Positions 26,048-35,220 of a stretch of DNA of 64,000 nt are shown piece by piece. The DNA is taken from positions 248,001 through 312,000 of the forward strand of contig NZ_PPCW01000001.1 of the NCBI RefSeq assembly GCF_002959755.1, in the 5' to 3' direction. Under the pieces are notes generated by a model. That model saw nothing but the letters and a program-made list of their open reading frames with translations. It had not been told where the DNA came from and searched no databases. The stretch comes from Veillonella sp. T11011-6 (GTDB taxonomy: Bacteria > Bacillota > Negativicutes > Veillonellales > Veillonellaceae). Position 1 is the stretch's first letter, and the number at the start of each line of letters is the position of its first letter. Both the position numbers and the translations under genes were made by a program.

Positions 26048-27395
26048 AGTAAAAAGTTATGAACAACAAAATATTCGATTGCTCGCAGTGAAAGCTTTGA
26101 GTGATATTAATCGTAATGGTGCTTATGCGAATATTAAGTTACAGGAGTATTTACAGAAATATCATCTATCCGATTTAGACAGACGATTTTTTACTGAGTT
26201 GGTATATGGTGTTATTCGTAGAAAAAATTATCTTGATGCCATTATTATTCACTTTGCAAAACGACCTCTCAAGAAATTATCTTCAATGGTTGTAGAAATT
26301 CTTAGACTAGGTATTTACCAAATTATCTATATGGATAAGGTACCTGAAAGTGCAGCTGTCAATGAATCTGTTAAATTGGCTAAAAAGTTAACTAGAGGTT
26401 TATCTGGTTTTGTAAATGCAGTGTTACGTTCCGTTTTGCGTGAAAGTGATAGTATTTCTATTGGTGAACTTGCTAAATCTGAGGCTGAAGAAATTTCTTT
26501 CATTTATAATCAACCATTATGGCTGGTTAATTTATGGATGAATGAAATGGGTAAGGATAAGACTATAGATCTTTGCGCTTGGTTTAATGAACAACCTAGA
26601 TTGACGGCACGTATCAATACGATAAAAATATCTATTGAGGATTGCCTAAAAGAATTACAAGATTTAGGTTGGACCGTTGAGCAGGATACATATATTCCAG
26701 AAGTAGTTTATATTAATGCGCATCAAGGCCATTTAGAAAAAGCAAAACCTGTTATCGATGGGCACATTACCTTTATGGATAAAGCATCTATGTTAGTGGC
26801 CCATGTAGTAAATCCGCAGCCAGGAGAGCGCATATTAGATTGTTGTGCTGCGCCAGGTGGTAAGTCTATGCATATGGCAAGCCTCATGAATAATACAGGC
26901 GCTATTATGAGTTGTGATATATACGATCATAAATTAGACCTTATGAATCACAATGCTCAGCGATTGGGCGTATCTATTGTTTCTACTAAGCTCCAAGATG
27001 GTCGTTATTTACCTGATAATTGGAAGGAACAATTCGATCGTGTCTTAGTTGATGCACCATGTTCTGGACTTGGCATTTTACAAAAAAAATTAGATATGCG
27101 TTGGAGAAAAACAGAATCCTTACTTACTGAATTGCCTCCATTACAGCTTGAAATATTAGAAAAAGCCGCTGAAATGGTCAAAGTTAACGGATATTTAGTA
27201 TATTCTACATGTACGATCAATAGCGGTGAAAATGAGGATGTATTGGAAAAATTCTTAGCAACTCATAAGAACTTTGTTATTGACCCTGTATCCTATGAAG
27301 GATTACCACCATCTACCGATGGTATGATTACAACATATCCACCGCGAGATCATATGGATGGATTCTTCATGGCTCGTATGAAGCGCATATCATAA
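26040..27395 (+). CDS. rsmB: 16S rRNA (cytosine967-C5)-methyltransferase
   Basis: RsmB methylates C967 of 16S rRNA. Residues 1-140 form the NusB-like RNA-binding domain (LAVKALSDINRNGAYANIKL), and the C-terminal half is the SAM-dependent methylase with LDCCAAPGGKSMHMA, the VDAPCSGLG motif IV cysteine and the YSTCTI motif VI catalytic cysteine. The ATG at 26040 overlaps the DUF116 stop; an upstream ATG within DUF116 gives five extra residues and is less likely. The length is 451 residues. rlmN follows after 18 bases. Confidence 0.95.
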   Translation: MTEVKSYEQQNIRLLAVKALSDINRNGAYANIKLQEYLQKYHLSDLDRRFFTELVYGVIRRKNYLDAIIIHFAKRPLKKLSSMVVEILRLGIYQIIYMDKVPESAAVNESVKLAKKLTRGLSGFVNAVLRSVLRESDSISIGELAKSEAEEISFIYNQPLWLVNLWMNEMGKDKTIDLCAWFNEQPRLTARINTIKISIEDCLKELQDLGWTVEQDTYIPEVVYINAHQGHLEKAKPVIDGHITFMDKASMLVAHVVNPQPGERILDCCAAPGGKSMHMASLMNNTGAIMSCDIYDHKLDLMNHNAQRLGVSIVSTKLQDGRYLPDNWKEQFDRVLVDAPCSGLGILQKKLDMRWRKTESLLTELPPLQLEILEKAAEMVKVNGYLVYSTCTINSGENEDVLEKFLATHKNFVIDPVSYEGLPPSTDGMITTYPPRDHMDGFFMARMKRIS

Positions 27396-27413
27396 TAATA
27401 GAAATGGAGTACC

Positions 27414-28460
27414 ATGATAGAATTATTGGGTAAGTCTTTAGAAGAATTACAATCTATCTTTAAGACCCATAATATACAAAAGTTTCGAGCGAAACAGTTA
27501 ATCGACTATATCTATCATAGATATGTGTTTGATTTTCAAGACATGACACAATTTCCAAAAGAATTGCGTCAATGGTTAAGTGATAACTGTATTATTTCTT
27601 TACCTACATTAATTACAGAGTCTGTTTCTCCAGATGGGAAGACTCGTAAAATACTCGTTGAAATGACAGATCAAAGCCGAGTAGAAGCCGTTTTGATGGA
27701 ACAACATTATGGATATTCTGTATGTGTTTCTTCTCAAGTGGGCTGTGCTATGGGATGTGTATTCTGTGCTTCAACACAAGGCGGTTTATACCGTGATTTG
27801 ACAGTGGCTGAAATCATAGGTCAAGTTGTTATCTTCGGGGCTCTTACTAAAGAGCAAATTCATTCTGTTGTCGTTATGGGCGCAGGTGAGCCGTTACAAA
27901 ACTATGATAATGTGTTACAAGCTTTACAACTGTTACACGATCCTGTAATTTGTAATATTAGTTATCGTAAGATGACGATTTCTACCTGTGGATGGGTTCC
28001 TAACATCTATAAGCTAGCTGATGAAGGATTGCCTATAACATTAGCACTCTCATTACATGCTACAAATAATGAAGTGCGTCGTAGTATTATGCCTGTTGGG
28101 GCTCGTTATGAATTGACGGAAGTCTTAGATGCGGTAAAATATTATTATGATACGACTCAACGTCGTATTACCTTTGAGTATATCCTTATAGATTCTGTAA
28201 ACGCATCTATGGAGGAGGCTCATGCTTTGGGAGAAATCTGTAAGAATTTCCCTAATTGCCATGTAAATTTAATTCCTGTTAATGGCAATGAACATATTGA
28301 ATTATATAAACCATCTATTACGAATATGAATACATTTAAAGACATCGTTGCTTCCTATGGTGTATCTGTAACGGTACGTAAAGAGATGGGCGATGCGATC
28401 CAAGCCGCATGTGGACAGCTAAAAGCAGCTCACGGTCGGAAAAAGGAGAATCATGAATAA
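27414..28460 (+). CDS. rlmN: 23S rRNA (adenine2503-C2)-methyltransferase
   Basis: RlmN is a radical-SAM enzyme that methylates A2503 in 23S rRNA and A37 in some tRNAs. The radical-SAM cysteines appear as CAMGCVFCAS, and the two extra catalytic cysteines of the family are expected at ISTCGWVPN (less typical) and AACGQL near the C-terminus. The length of 348 residues is normal. The start has a GGAG site before it, and the end overlaps the phosphatase gene by eight bases. Confidence 0.96.
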   Translation: MIELLGKSLEELQSIFKTHNIQKFRAKQLIDYIYHRYVFDFQDMTQFPKELRQWLSDNCIISLPTLITESVSPDGKTRKILVEMTDQSRVEAVLMEQHYGYSVCVSSQVGCAMGCVFCASTQGGLYRDLTVAEIIGQVVIFGALTKEQIHSVVVMGAGEPLQNYDNVLQALQLLHDPVICNISYRKMTISTCGWVPNIYKLADEGLPITLALSLHATNNEVRRSIMPVGARYELTEVLDAVKYYYDTTQRRITFEYILIDSVNASMEEAHALGEICKNFPNCHVNLIPVNGNEHIELYKPSITNMNTFKDIVASYGVSVTVRKEMGDAIQAACGQLKAAHGRKKENHE

Positions 28461-29154
28461 TTTTGTTGGTTTAAGTAAAATTGGACTTGTGCGTCAGCGC
28501 AATGAAGATCGATTTTTTATAGACGGTCCTATTTGTGCTGTCACTGATGGCATGGGTGGCTATAGTGGTGGTGAAATTGCTAGTACCTATGCTGTTGATG
28601 AAATAAAAGAATATTTGGCCTCCCTTCAAACGGTTGGTCAACAAGACTTATGTGATGCTATTATTCATGCAAATGAACGTATAGCCAATCGCGTAGCTCA
28701 TGAAGAACGTCTTGCTGGTATGGGTACTACTGCTGTTGTTACAGCTATTAATGGTAACCAATTATACTGGGCAAGTGTTGGCGATAGTCGTTTGTATGTA
28801 TATAGAGATGGTCTTTTACGACAAATTACTACAGATCATTCTATGGTACAAGAATTATTAGCTGCTGGAGAGATTACAAAGGATGAAATGCTAAATCATC
28901 CTCAAAGAAACTTATTAACCCGTGCAGTCGGTGTTGATGATACTTTAGAGGTAGATAGTGGTGTAGAATCCATTCTTCCAGGTGATCGTATTTTACTTTG
29001 CACTGATGGACTATGCGGTTATGTATCAGATGATGTAATAGCTAGTGCTTTACAATCTACTGATGATGATATGAAAGTTATAGAATCATTAATGGAAACC
29101 GTATATGATGTCGGCGCAGGAGATAATGTGACCATTGTGGTGGGAACAATCTAA
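28453..29154 (+). CDS. prpC: PP2C-family serine/threonine phosphatase (PrpC/Stp)
   Basis: The 233-residue protein is a metal-dependent PPM/PP2C phosphatase. It has the opening GLVRQRNEDRF, the metal-binding DGMGGYSGGEIAS, VGDSRLY, the DHS segment and the C-terminal DNVTIVV. It removes phosphates from Ser/Thr placed by the kinase encoded directly after it, a pair conserved in Firmicutes. It is cytoplasmic, with no membrane helix. Overlap with rlmN and a gap of only 18 bases to the kinase point to one operon. Confidence 0.95.
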   Translation: MNNFVGLSKIGLVRQRNEDRFFIDGPICAVTDGMGGYSGGEIASTYAVDEIKEYLASLQTVGQQDLCDAIIHANERIANRVAHEERLAGMGTTAVVTAINGNQLYWASVGDSRLYVYRDGLLRQITTDHSMVQELLAAGEITKDEMLNHPQRNLLTRAVGVDDTLEVDSGVESILPGDRILLCTDGLCGYVSDDVIASALQSTDDDMKVIESLMETVYDVGAGDNVTIVVGTI

Positions 29155-29172
29155 TCTAGAAATGGAGAAATA

Positions 29173-31107
29173 ATGAGTACTATGAATATAAAAGGTATAC
29201 TTCTAGATAACCGCTACCGAATAGTTGATAAAATTGGCGTTGGTGGAATGGCTGACGTATACCTTGGAGAAGATACCTTACTAGGTAGACAAGTAGCAAT
29301 TAAAGTATTGCATGCTAACTTTGCCAATGATGATGAGTTTGTTACGCGTTTTAAACGAGAAGCACAAGCTGCAGGCAAACTAAATCATCCTAATATTGTA
29401 AACATGTATGATGTAGGGTTTGATCAAGACTTACACTATATCATTATGGAATATGTAGATGGTGAAACATTAAAAGAATACATTACTCGTCATGGCAGAC
29501 TATCCATAGATGAGGCTGTTAAATTCACAATTGCTATTGCTGAGGGTTTAGAGCACGCGCATACAATGGGAATAGTACATTGTGATATTAAACCACATAA
29601 TGTTATTATCACTCGTACTGGTCGTGTAAAAGTTACTGACTTTGGCATCGCTCGAGCTATGAATGCTACCAATACCGTGATGTATACGAACTCTATTTTA
29701 GGGTCAGCCCATTATTTATCACCAGAACAAGCTAGTGGTAAACCTGTAGATGGAAATACTGATATTTACTCTTTAGGGGTAGTTTTATATGAAATGCTTA
29801 CTGGAAGGGTTCCTTTTGAAGGGGAAACACCAATCGCAGTAGCATTAAAACATGTGCGTGAAAAAGTAGCTCCTCCAACCCGATATAATCCGTCTATTCC
29901 ACCGCTTTTAGAAGCAGTAGTAATGAAGGCTCTATCTAAAAATCCTGCGGATCGTTTTGATTCTATTTCTGATATGATTAGCGATTTACGATTGTCCCAA
30001 GGATTTACAATGGGAAAAACACAACGTCATGAACCATATGACTTTGCTACACAAATGATTCCAGCTGTCGATCCTGAAGCTATGGAGGATTTCAGCACCA
30101 TTGAAGAAGAGCAAAAAGATGAGGGTAAAAAGAAGAGTATGTTAAGCAAAATAGCATCGATTCCACAAAAATATATTGTTCTAGGTGCTGCTGTTATTTT
30201 CTTAGTAGCATTCTTAGGTGCCTTCTTGAGTTATGGTAACTTCTGGAGCAATACAACAGTAGATGTACCTAATGTTGTAGGTAAGCAAGTATCTGTAGCT
30301 AAAAATATTTTAGAAGATAAACATTTGCGCGTATCTACAAGTGAAGTTACAAACCCTGATGTACCAGCAGGTCAAGTTATTTCTCAGACTCCAGGGGCTG
30401 GGGAAAAGGTTAAAGAACAGCGAACAATACACCTTGTCGTTTCTAAAGGTGTTGGTGATATTACAGTACCAGACTTATCCGGTTTAACTGTAGAACAAGC
30501 ACGACAACGTCTCAAAGATGTAGGTTTAGTTGTTGGTAAAGTAACTCAACAATCTGTTGATAATAAACCTGATGGCGTTATTATTGCTCAAAGTCCATCT
30601 GGTGATTCTAAAGTTTCTAAAGGCACTACAATTGATCTCGTTGTAAATAAAGCAAAAGCTAAAAAGATTCAAATGCCAAATGTTATTGGTATGACCTTAA
30701 AAGATGCGCGAGATAAATTGAGCAATGCTCATCTTGGCGTTAATCAAGTAGCTGGTTCAGTAGAAGAAAAATCTATCGTTACAGAGCAAAGCATTAAGGC
30801 TGGCGATGAAATTGATGAAGGATCTACAGTAAACTTAACGACTGAATACAAAGATGATAAAAAGAAATCTGATAAAAAGTCGGATAGTAGCAGTAATAAA
30901 ACAACTGGTACTGTAGATATTACAGTTCCAGCGGGGTCTAAAAATCAAGAACTTAAAATTGTCGTAAAGGATGATGAAGGTTCTGCTGTTATTTATGATG
31001 ATACAAATAAACCTGGTGATCGTATCGTTAAAAAAGTGTCTGGTGTAGGTAATGTACGTATTGAGGTTTATCTCAATGGTGCATTAGTACAAGAAACAGC
31101 ATTATAA
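29173..31107 (+). CDS. prkC: PASTA-domain serine/threonine protein kinase (PrkC/Stk)
   Basis: The protein of 644 residues has a cytoplasmic Hanks-type kinase domain (residues 14-275), a transmembrane helix (334-354), three extracellular PASTA domains (about 362-560), a Ser/Lys-rich linker and a C-terminal beta-rich tail. The glycine loop GVGGMADVY, VAIK lysine 44 and DFG at 156-158 are normal. The catalytic loop reads VHCDIKPHN, so the usual HRD arginine is cysteine 137, making it a non-RD kinase. PASTA domains bind peptidoglycan fragments in other Firmicutes. The cognate phosphatase lies just upstream, and rsgA, whose product is a PrkC substrate in some bacteria, follows. Confidence 0.95.
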   Translation: MSTMNIKGILLDNRYRIVDKIGVGGMADVYLGEDTLLGRQVAIKVLHANFANDDEFVTRFKREAQAAGKLNHPNIVNMYDVGFDQDLHYIIMEYVDGETLKEYITRHGRLSIDEAVKFTIAIAEGLEHAHTMGIVHCDIKPHNVIITRTGRVKVTDFGIARAMNATNTVMYTNSILGSAHYLSPEQASGKPVDGNTDIYSLGVVLYEMLTGRVPFEGETPIAVALKHVREKVAPPTRYNPSIPPLLEAVVMKALSKNPADRFDSISDMISDLRLSQGFTMGKTQRHEPYDFATQMIPAVDPEAMEDFSTIEEEQKDEGKKKSMLSKIASIPQKYIVLGAAVIFLVAFLGAFLSYGNFWSNTTVDVPNVVGKQVSVAKNILEDKHLRVSTSEVTNPDVPAGQVISQTPGAGEKVKEQRTIHLVVSKGVGDITVPDLSGLTVEQARQRLKDVGLVVGKVTQQSVDNKPDGVIIAQSPSGDSKVSKGTTIDLVVNKAKAKKIQMPNVIGMTLKDARDKLSNAHLGVNQVAGSVEEKSIVTEQSIKAGDEIDEGSTVNLTTEYKDDKKKSDKKSDSSSNKTTGTVDITVPAGSKNQELKIVVKDDEGSAVIYDDTNKPGDRIVKKVSGVGNVRIEVYLNGALVQETAL

Positions 31108-31115
31108 GGGGAATT

Positions 31116-31979
31116 ATGATTACAGGCATTGTTGTCAAAAATATGAATGGTTACTTTTATGTACAAGACGATAGCGGTACTGTTCATGAATGTAAAGTTC
31201 GAGGCAGATTGAAGAAAGGTCGCTACAGTTTACTTGTTGGTGACCGTGTTACGATTTCAGAGGATGGATTCGTTGAGTCCATCCATGATCGTCATAATGC
31301 TATGGTAAGACCTGCGGTAGCTAATATAGATCAAGTTGTATTGGTTGTAGCTGCCCATGAGCCAGATGTTAATGAGTTATTGCTCAATAAAATGCTAGTT
31401 ATGATTGAGCATGCAGATATCCCGATTGTATTATGTATCAACAAATGTGATTTGATGGATTCAGATACAGAAGCGATGGTAAAACTTTATCAATCTATAG
31501 GCTATGAAGTATTGATGACATCTACATATAATATGACTGGTATTGATGACTTACGTCATGTCTTGGAACATAAGGTAACTGCTTTTGCAGGTCCCTCTGG
31601 TGTTGGTAAAAGTAGTTTGTTAAACGCAGTGGATCCTAAGTTTGCATTCCAAACGGGCGAGGTTAGTGACAAAATTAAGCGTGGTAAACATACTACTCGT
31701 CATGCTTCCTTATATAGTTTGGATTCAGATTCCTTTATTATGGATACACCAGGCTTTAGTGCCATCGAGTTCAATGATGTTTCATTAGAACGGTTACCTA
31801 CGTTATTCCCTGAATTTAGTGATTATGTTGATACATGTAAATTTAATCCTTGTTATCATGAACATGAACCTATTTGTGGCATAAAAGATGCTTTAGAGGC
31901 TGGCCATATTCATCAAGGACGATATGATGCATATATGTCTATACGTAATGACATAGAAAGTCAACGAAAGAGGTTTTAA
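31116..31979 (+). CDS. rsgA: Small-subunit assembly GTPase RsgA (YloQ)
   Basis: RsgA is a circularly permuted GTPase that checks late 30S maturation. An N-terminal OB-fold (residues 1-70) is followed by the G domain in permuted order, with NKCD (G4) before AGPSGVGKSSLLNA (G1) and then DTPGFS (G3). The C-terminal zinc finger has C, C, H and C in CKFNPCYHEHEPICGI. The 287-residue length is normal. GGGGA lies upstream of the ATG. The order prkC-rsgA-rpe is conserved in Firmicutes. Confidence 0.96.
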   Translation: MITGIVVKNMNGYFYVQDDSGTVHECKVRGRLKKGRYSLLVGDRVTISEDGFVESIHDRHNAMVRPAVANIDQVVLVVAAHEPDVNELLLNKMLVMIEHADIPIVLCINKCDLMDSDTEAMVKLYQSIGYEVLMTSTYNMTGIDDLRHVLEHKVTAFAGPSGVGKSSLLNAVDPKFAFQTGEVSDKIKRGKHTTRHASLYSLDSDSFIMDTPGFSAIEFNDVSLERLPTLFPEFSDYVDTCKFNPCYHEHEPICGIKDALEAGHIHQGRYDAYMSIRNDIESQRKRF

Positions 31980-31980
31980 A

Positions 31981-32631
31981 ATGATTAAAATTGCACCATC
32001 TATGCTCTCTGCAAATTTTGCAACATTAAGCGAAGAAATCAAATCCATTGAATTAGCGGGAGCGGACTTATTGCATATTGATATTATGGATGGTCATTTT
32101 GTACCAAACCTAACCTTTGGTGCACCTATAGTAAAAGCAATTCGTCCTTATACACAACTACCATTTGATGTTCATTTAATGGTTACAAATCCTGGTGATT
32201 ACGTAGAAGAGTTTGCAAAGATTGGTGTAGAGTATTTTACATTCCATCAAGAAACAGTGCCTCATATGCATCGATTGATTCAACATATCAAACAATGTGG
32301 TATGAAAGCAGGGGTATCGCTTAATCCAGGTACACCAGTATCTTTATTGGAGGATGTAGCAGCTGATCTTGATATGATTTTAATTATGTCCGTAAATCCT
32401 GGCTTTGGTGGTCAATCCTTTATTCCAAACGCTATTAAAAAGGTTAAACAAGCTAAAATGCTATTAGAAGAAGTAGACAATACAACTGCAGTTATTGAGG
32501 TAGATGGTGGTATTAATGATATTACTTGTGTACCGATTAAACGAGCAGGTGCTACTGTTTTAGTAGCTGGATCTGCTGTATTTGGCGCCGATGATCGGGC
32601 ACAAATGATTGAGGCTATTCGAAATAACTAG
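31981..32631 (+). CDS. rpe: Ribulose-phosphate 3-epimerase
   Basis: Rpe interconverts ribulose-5-phosphate and xylulose-5-phosphate in the pentose phosphate pathway. The (beta/alpha)8 barrel of 216 residues has IKIAPSMLSANFA, LHIDIMDGHFVPNLTFG (metal-binding residues), DVHLMV, MSVNPGFGGQSF and VDGGIN. It begins one base after rsgA, with GAAAGAGG as ribosome binding site. It is the last gene of the operon; a long leader region for rpsB follows. Confidence 0.96.
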   Translation: MIKIAPSMLSANFATLSEEIKSIELAGADLLHIDIMDGHFVPNLTFGAPIVKAIRPYTQLPFDVHLMVTNPGDYVEEFAKIGVEYFTFHQETVPHMHRLIQHIKQCGMKAGVSLNPGTPVSLLEDVAADLDMILIMSVNPGFGGQSFIPNAIKKVKQAKMLLEEVDNTTAVIEVDGGINDITCVPIKRAGATVLVAGSAVFGADDRAQMIEAIRNN

Positions 32632-32744
32632 TTATTATAATAATTGTTATTTTGAGGTTACTATCTTAATATTATGTGTAGTATCTAAACAGTATTATGT
32701 TTGGAAATAATAGCTACTAGAAAAGTAATTTCATAAACAAACAG

Positions 32745-32781
32745 AAGGATTGAGGTTTTCTTAAATAAATCCTCACTCCTT
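32745..32781 (+). terminator. Probable weak terminator hairpin downstream of rpe
   Basis: An 11-base-pair stem with one mismatch (AAGGATTGAGG at 32745-32755 with CCTCACTCCTT at 32771-32781) has a 15-base loop. The bases after it are only mildly T-rich. It touches the -35 region of the rpsB promoter, so it may end the rpe transcript or be a protein-binding site. Confidence 0.4.
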
Positions 32782-32783
32782 GC

Positions 32784-32812
32784 TTGCTTTTAGAATAATT
32801 TTTTGGTAAAAT
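32784..32812 (+). promoter_or_regulatory. Probable promoter of rpsB
   Basis: TTGCTT at 32784-32789 and TAAAAT at 32807-32812 are 17 bases apart. This predicts a transcript start near 32819 and a 5' leader of about 100 bases. Confidence 0.65.
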
Positions 32813-32818
32813 TACTGG

Positions 32819-32917
32819 GTATGAAAAATATGCACGTCGGTGGACTTCGGTACTGTGCCTAATTTTGGGTGACCCGAAGGATGAAGCGGCGGAGGTTAAT
32901 TAACAGGAGGTGCCACA
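32819..32917 (+). promoter_or_regulatory. Structured 5' leader of rpsB (candidate autoregulatory RNA)
   Basis: This GC-richer leader contains several possible helices: GCAC with GTGC (32832-32835 and 32855-32858), TTTGGG with CCCGAA closing a TGA loop, and a competing helix CTTCGG (32845-32850) with CCGAAG (32874-32879). A perfect AGGAGGTG lies at 32906-32913. Ribosomal protein S2 represses its own leader in E. coli, so an S2-binding role is plausible but not shown. I do not recognise a named RNA family here. Confidence 0.4.
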
Positions 32918-33631
32918 ATGGCAGTAGTATCAATGAAACAATTATTAGAGGCTGGTGTACACTTTGGTCATCAGACTAGAAGATGGAACCCTAAAATGGC
33001 GAAATTCATCTTCACTGAACGCAATGGTATTTATATCATTGACTTGTCCAAAACAGTTAAAAAAGTAGAAGAAGCTTACAATTTCTTGCGTGAAGTTGCT
33101 TCCCAAGGCGAAGTAATCTTGTTCGTAGGTACTAAAAAACAAGCTCAAGAAGCTATTAAAGAAGAAGCTATCCGTGCTAACATGTTCTTCGTTAACGAAC
33201 GTTGGTTGGGCGGTATGTTGACTAACTTCAAAACAATTGAAACTCGTATTAAACGTTTAAAACAATTGGAAGCTATGGCAGAAGATGGTACTTTCGAAGT
33301 ATTGCCTAAAAAAGAAGTTATCGGTCTTCGTCATGAAATGGAAAAATTGGAAAAATACCTTGGTGGTATCAAAGATATGCCTAAAATGCCAGGTGCTCTT
33401 TTCGTAGTTGATCCTAAAAAAGAAAAAATCGCTATTGCAGAAGCTAAAAAATTGGGTATTCCAGTTGTTGCAACAGTTGACACTAACTGCGATCCTGATG
33501 AAGTAGAATTCCCAATCCCAGCAAATGATGACGCTATCCGCGCTGTAAAATTGTTGGCTGGTAAAATGGCAGACGCTGTTCTTGAAGGTCGTCAAGGCGA
33601 ATCTTTAGACGGTGCTGAAGCTGCAGAATAA
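32918..33631 (+). CDS. rpsB: 30S ribosomal protein S2
   Basis: The 237-residue protein has the S2 motifs [40 protein letters not shown] and [17 protein letters not shown]2 joins late in 30S assembly and helps to hold S1 on the ribosome, which is of interest given the S1-like part of the IspH fusion. AGGAGGTG lies before the ATG. Codon use is of the highly expressed type (AAC, TTC, GGT). tsf follows after 115 bases with a strong hairpin between. Confidence 0.98.
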   Translation: MAVVSMKQLLEAGVHFGHQTRRWNPKMAKFIFTERNGIYIIDLSKTVKKVEEAYNFLREVASQGEVILFVGTKKQAQEAIKEEAIRANMFFVNERWLGGMLTNFKTIETRIKRLKQLEAMAEDGTFEVLPKKEVIGLRHEMEKLEKYLGGIKDMPKMPGALFVVDPKKEKIAIAEAKKLGIPVVATVDTNCDPDEVEFPIPANDDAIRAVKLLAGKMADAVLEGRQGESLDGAEAAE

Positions 33632-33691
33632 TTCTGTTAAGCTACTTAATCATTTTTGATTAGCATTTGAAAGATAAATCTATAACATATA

Positions 33692-33726
33692 TAATTAGGG
33701 TAAGGACTATATCCTTACCTTAATTA
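33692..33726 (+). other. Long perfect hairpin between rpsB and tsf
   Basis: A 15-base-pair stem with one G-T pair (33692-33706 with 33712-33726) closes a five-base loop CTATA. It ends about ten bases before the tsf ribosome binding site. There is no T run after it, so it is not a classical terminator. It could be an RNA processing or mRNA-stability site that sets the ratio of S2 to EF-Ts. Confidence 0.7.
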
Positions 33727-33746
33727 GTACTAGGAGGAACAAAATA

Positions 33747-34427
33747 ATGGCAATTACTGCTGCTTTGGTAAAAGAATTGCGCGACATGACTGGCGCAGGT
33801 ATGATGGACGCTAAAAAAGCATTGGTTGAGACTGACGGTAATATCGAAAAAGCGGTTGACCTTCTTCGTGAAAAAGGTTTGGCTGCTGCAGCTAAAAAAG
33901 CTGGTCGTATCGCAGCTGAAGGTGTAGTACAATCTTACATCCACGCTGGTGGCCGTATCGGTGTATTGGTAGAAGTTAACTGCGAAACTGACTTCGTTGC
34001 TAAAACTGATGATTTCCAAAACTTGGCACGCGATATCGCTATGCAAATCGCAGCTGTAAACCCTACATACTTGAACCGTGAAGAAGTTCCTGCTGAAGTA
34101 ATCGAACACGAAAAACAAGTATTGTTGGAACAAGCTAAAGTAGAAGCTGAAGAAGACGTTAAAGCTGGCCGTAAACCAAAACCTGAAGCTGTTTTGGAAA
34201 AAATGGTTGCTGGTCGTATTGAAAAATTCTATAAAGAAAACTGCCTATTAGAACAAGTATTCATTAAAGATGGCGACAAAACTGTTACAGACATCATTAA
34301 TGAAAATATTGCAAAAATCGGTGAAAACATCAACGTACGTCGTTTTGTTCGCTACGGTTTGGGCGAAGGCATTGAAAAACGGCAAGATGACTTCGTAGCT
34401 GAAGTAATGGCATCTGTTGGTAAATAA
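33747..34427 (+). CDS. tsf: Translation elongation factor Ts
   Basis: EF-Ts exchanges GDP for GTP on EF-Tu. The N-terminal UBA-like domain and binding motif are clear ([20 protein letters not shown]), and the core contains [15 protein letters not shown]. The protein has 226 residues, shorter than E. coli EF-Ts but within the range seen in other bacteria. AGGAGGAAC precedes the ATG. It follows rpsB as in nearly all bacteria and ends at a strong terminator. Confidence 0.97.
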   Translation: MAITAALVKELRDMTGAGMMDAKKALVETDGNIEKAVDLLREKGLAAAAKKAGRIAAEGVVQSYIHAGGRIGVLVEVNCETDFVAKTDDFQNLARDIAMQIAAVNPTYLNREEVPAEVIEHEKQVLLEQAKVEAEEDVKAGRKPKPEAVLEKMVAGRIEKFYKENCLLEQVFIKDGDKTVTDIINENIAKIGENINVRRFVRYGLGEGIEKRQDDFVAEVMASVGK

Positions 34428-34436
34428 TTAAGAAAT

Positions 34437-34470
34437 AATAAGAGAACACCGTACAGTGTTCTCTTATTTT
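34437..34470 (+). terminator. Terminator after tsf
   Basis: A perfect 13-base-pair stem (AATAAGAGAACAC with GTGTTCTCTTATT) has a six-base loop and a T run. pyrH begins 20 bases later, so some read-through is likely unless an internal promoter exists. Confidence 0.9.
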
Positions 34471-34489
34471 GCAATAGAGGAGTAAACAC

Positions 34490-35215
34490 ATGGCAAAGAG
34501 AAACTTTAGACGTATTGTTTTGAAGTTGAGTGGTGAAGCATTAGCGGGTGAACAAGGTTTTGGTATTAACCCTGATGTTGTTGAAGAATTTGCAAAAGAA
34601 ATTGCTGCTTTAGCAAAATCCACTGATTTAGAAATCGCAATTGTTGTTGGTGGCGGTAACTTGTGGAGAGGGTTAGCTGGTAGTAACCAAGGTATGGATC
34701 GTGCTACAGCTGACTATATGGGTATGCTAGCAACAGTAATGAACTCCTTAGCATTGCAAGATGCATTAGAACAAGCAGGCGTAGACACTCGTGTTCAAAC
34801 TGCTATCGAAATGCAAGAAATTGCAGAACCTTATATTCGTCGTCGTGCAATTCGTCACTTAGAGAAAAAACGTATCGTTATCTTCGGTGCAGGTCTTGGT
34901 AAACCATACTTCTCTACAGACACAACAGCTGCATTGCGCGCTGCTGAAATTGAAGCAGATGCAATTTTGATGGCGAAGAAGTTTGCTGACGGTGTATATG
35001 ATTCTGATCCTAAAACGAATCCTAATGCCGTTAAATTTGATGAATTAACATATAATGATATCATCACAAAAGAATTAAAGGTTATGGATGCAACATCCAC
35101 AACTTTATGTAAAGATAATAATATCCCTATTATTGTATTTAGCATGGACATTCCTGGTAACATTACAAAAGCCGCTAAAGGTGAAGAGATTGGTACCATA
35201 GTTCGAGGAGAATAA
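34490..35215 (+). CDS. pyrH: UMP kinase
   Basis: PyrH phosphorylates UMP to UDP and belongs to the amino-acid kinase fold. Motifs visible are [50 protein letters not shown] and [12 protein letters not shown]. The 241-residue length is normal. GAGGAG precedes the ATG. It is followed after five bases by frr, and the tsf-pyrH-frr-uppS-cdsA order is one of the most conserved in bacteria. Confidence 0.97.
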   Translation: MAKRNFRRIVLKLSGEALAGEQGFGINPDVVEEFAKEIAALAKSTDLEIAIVVGGGNLWRGLAGSNQGMDRATADYMGMLATVMNSLALQDALEQAGVDTRVQTAIEMQEIAEPYIRRRAIRHLEKKRIVIFGAGLGKPYFSTDTTAALRAAEIEADAILMAKKFADGVYDSDPKTNPNAVKFDELTYNDIITKELKVMDATSTTLCKDNNIPIIVFSMDIPGNITKAAKGEEIGTIVRGE

Positions 35216-35220
35216 TTCAA

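Noticed and set aside
32624-32637. Perfect 14-base palindrome AATAACTAGTTATT at the rpe stop
   Set aside because: It has no loop, so it cannot form a useful RNA hairpin, and a short AT-rich palindrome can arise by chance.
33257-34133. Minus-strand frames opposite rpsB and tsf
   Set aside because: Phe- and Cys-rich shadow frames caused by strong codon bias of ribosomal genes; no ribosome binding site or promoter.
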